Shown here one piece after another: positions 57,780-57,978 of a stretch of DNA of 57,978 nt. The notes under the pieces are model-generated. The model made no database searches, was not told where the DNA came from, and worked only from the letters and a program-made list of their open reading frames with translations. The position numbers and the translations under genes were made by a program. The DNA is from Brachionus koreanus (lineage: Eukaryota; Rotifera; Eurotatoria; Ploima; Brachionidae): NCBI GenBank assembly GCA_016987375.1, contig PJRA01000519.1:1574809-1632786 (forward strand). Reading direction: 5' to 3'. Every line of letters starts with the position of its first letter. The first letter of the stretch is position 1.

Positions 57780-57978
57780 AAAATTGCCAATGTATTTAAC
57801 TAATCTTAAATCGAAATTATTTGCTGATGATACAACAATTTATTCTGATCACTTTAATCTTGAGGATTTAACAACAGAATTTTCTCGAAATATTCGCCGT
57901 CTCTTTGAATGGTGTAACTTTAATCGTATAGATATCAATTGGTCAAAGACTTTTTGTATGTTTATTACAAACAAACGA
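57780..57978 (+). mobile_element. LINE reverse transcriptase fragment, runs off the window
   Basis: Open frame LPMYLTNLKSKLFADDTTI (catalytic FADD at about 57817-57828), then FEWCNFNRIDINWSKTFCMFITNKR to the edge. The INWSKT.CM motif distinguishes it from the other LINEs here. It begins abruptly near 57780 and no upstream reverse transcriptase part is visible, so it is 5'-truncated. Confidence 0.8.

Overview
The window is AT-rich metazoan DNA, mostly long A/T tracts. It has spliced protein genes with GT-AG introns of about 50-280 nt, plus much longer introns filled with transposon debris, and dozens of decayed transposable elements (TEs). TATA-like boxes lie close to the start codons and AATAAA signals follow some stops. 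The TE mix (CR1-like and RTE-like LINEs, a tRNA-derived SINE, mariner, Harbinger-like, KRBA2-type integrase and Ulp1-carrying transposons) suits a small aquatic invertebrate. A monogonont rotifer is my guess, but nothing in the sequence proves it. Four genes look intact. (1) A short EF-hand protein, 1369-1638 minus. (2) A two-exon type II transmembrane trypsin-fold protease with a poly-threonine stalk, 6440-8235 minus. (3) A six-exon gene, 15929-27913 plus, whose exons join in frame to 1246 residues: a short cytoplasmic tail, one membrane helix, four tandem cysteine-rich units of about 232 residues (EB-module-like) and a C-terminal C-type-lectin-like domain. (4) A five-exon, 490-residue mitochondrial-clan cytochrome P450, 53657-55359 minus. 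Two further minus-strand models near 33 and 35 kb are weak. Layout: 0-1.1 kb holds antisense LINE scraps; 1.4-1.7 the EF-hand gene; 2.5-5.0 a decayed CR1-like LINE; 5.5-6.0 SINE copies; 6.4-8.2 the protease; 9.8-11.0 a mariner fragment and a MITE; 12.4-15.5 a GC-richer LINE; 15.9-27.9 the EB/lectin gene, with TE relics in four of its five introns; 30.0-32.6 a Harbinger-like transposase pseudogene; 35.9-37.5 a KRBA2-like integrase pseudogene; 38.5-39.3 another transposase remnant; 39.7-41.5 a foldback element with about 303-bp arms and a nested LINE end; 42.7-43.0 a SINE inserted with an inverted 5' part; 43.2-47.2 a transposon relic with DDE, Ulp1-like and coiled-coil parts; 47-53.6 mostly featureless; 53.7-55.4 the P450; and at the right edge a LINE reverse transcriptase running off the window. 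Both large surface proteins (protease and EB/lectin) are type II membrane proteins with extracellular cysteine-rich or mucin-like regions and lie within 8 kb of each other. That suggests, but does not show, related roles at a cell surface. The other genes have no evident functional link. The most unusual signals are the EB/lectin architecture, a previously unnamed tRNA-headed SINE with one twin-primed copy, and three insertions flanked by unusually long (about 50-64 bp) direct repeats.
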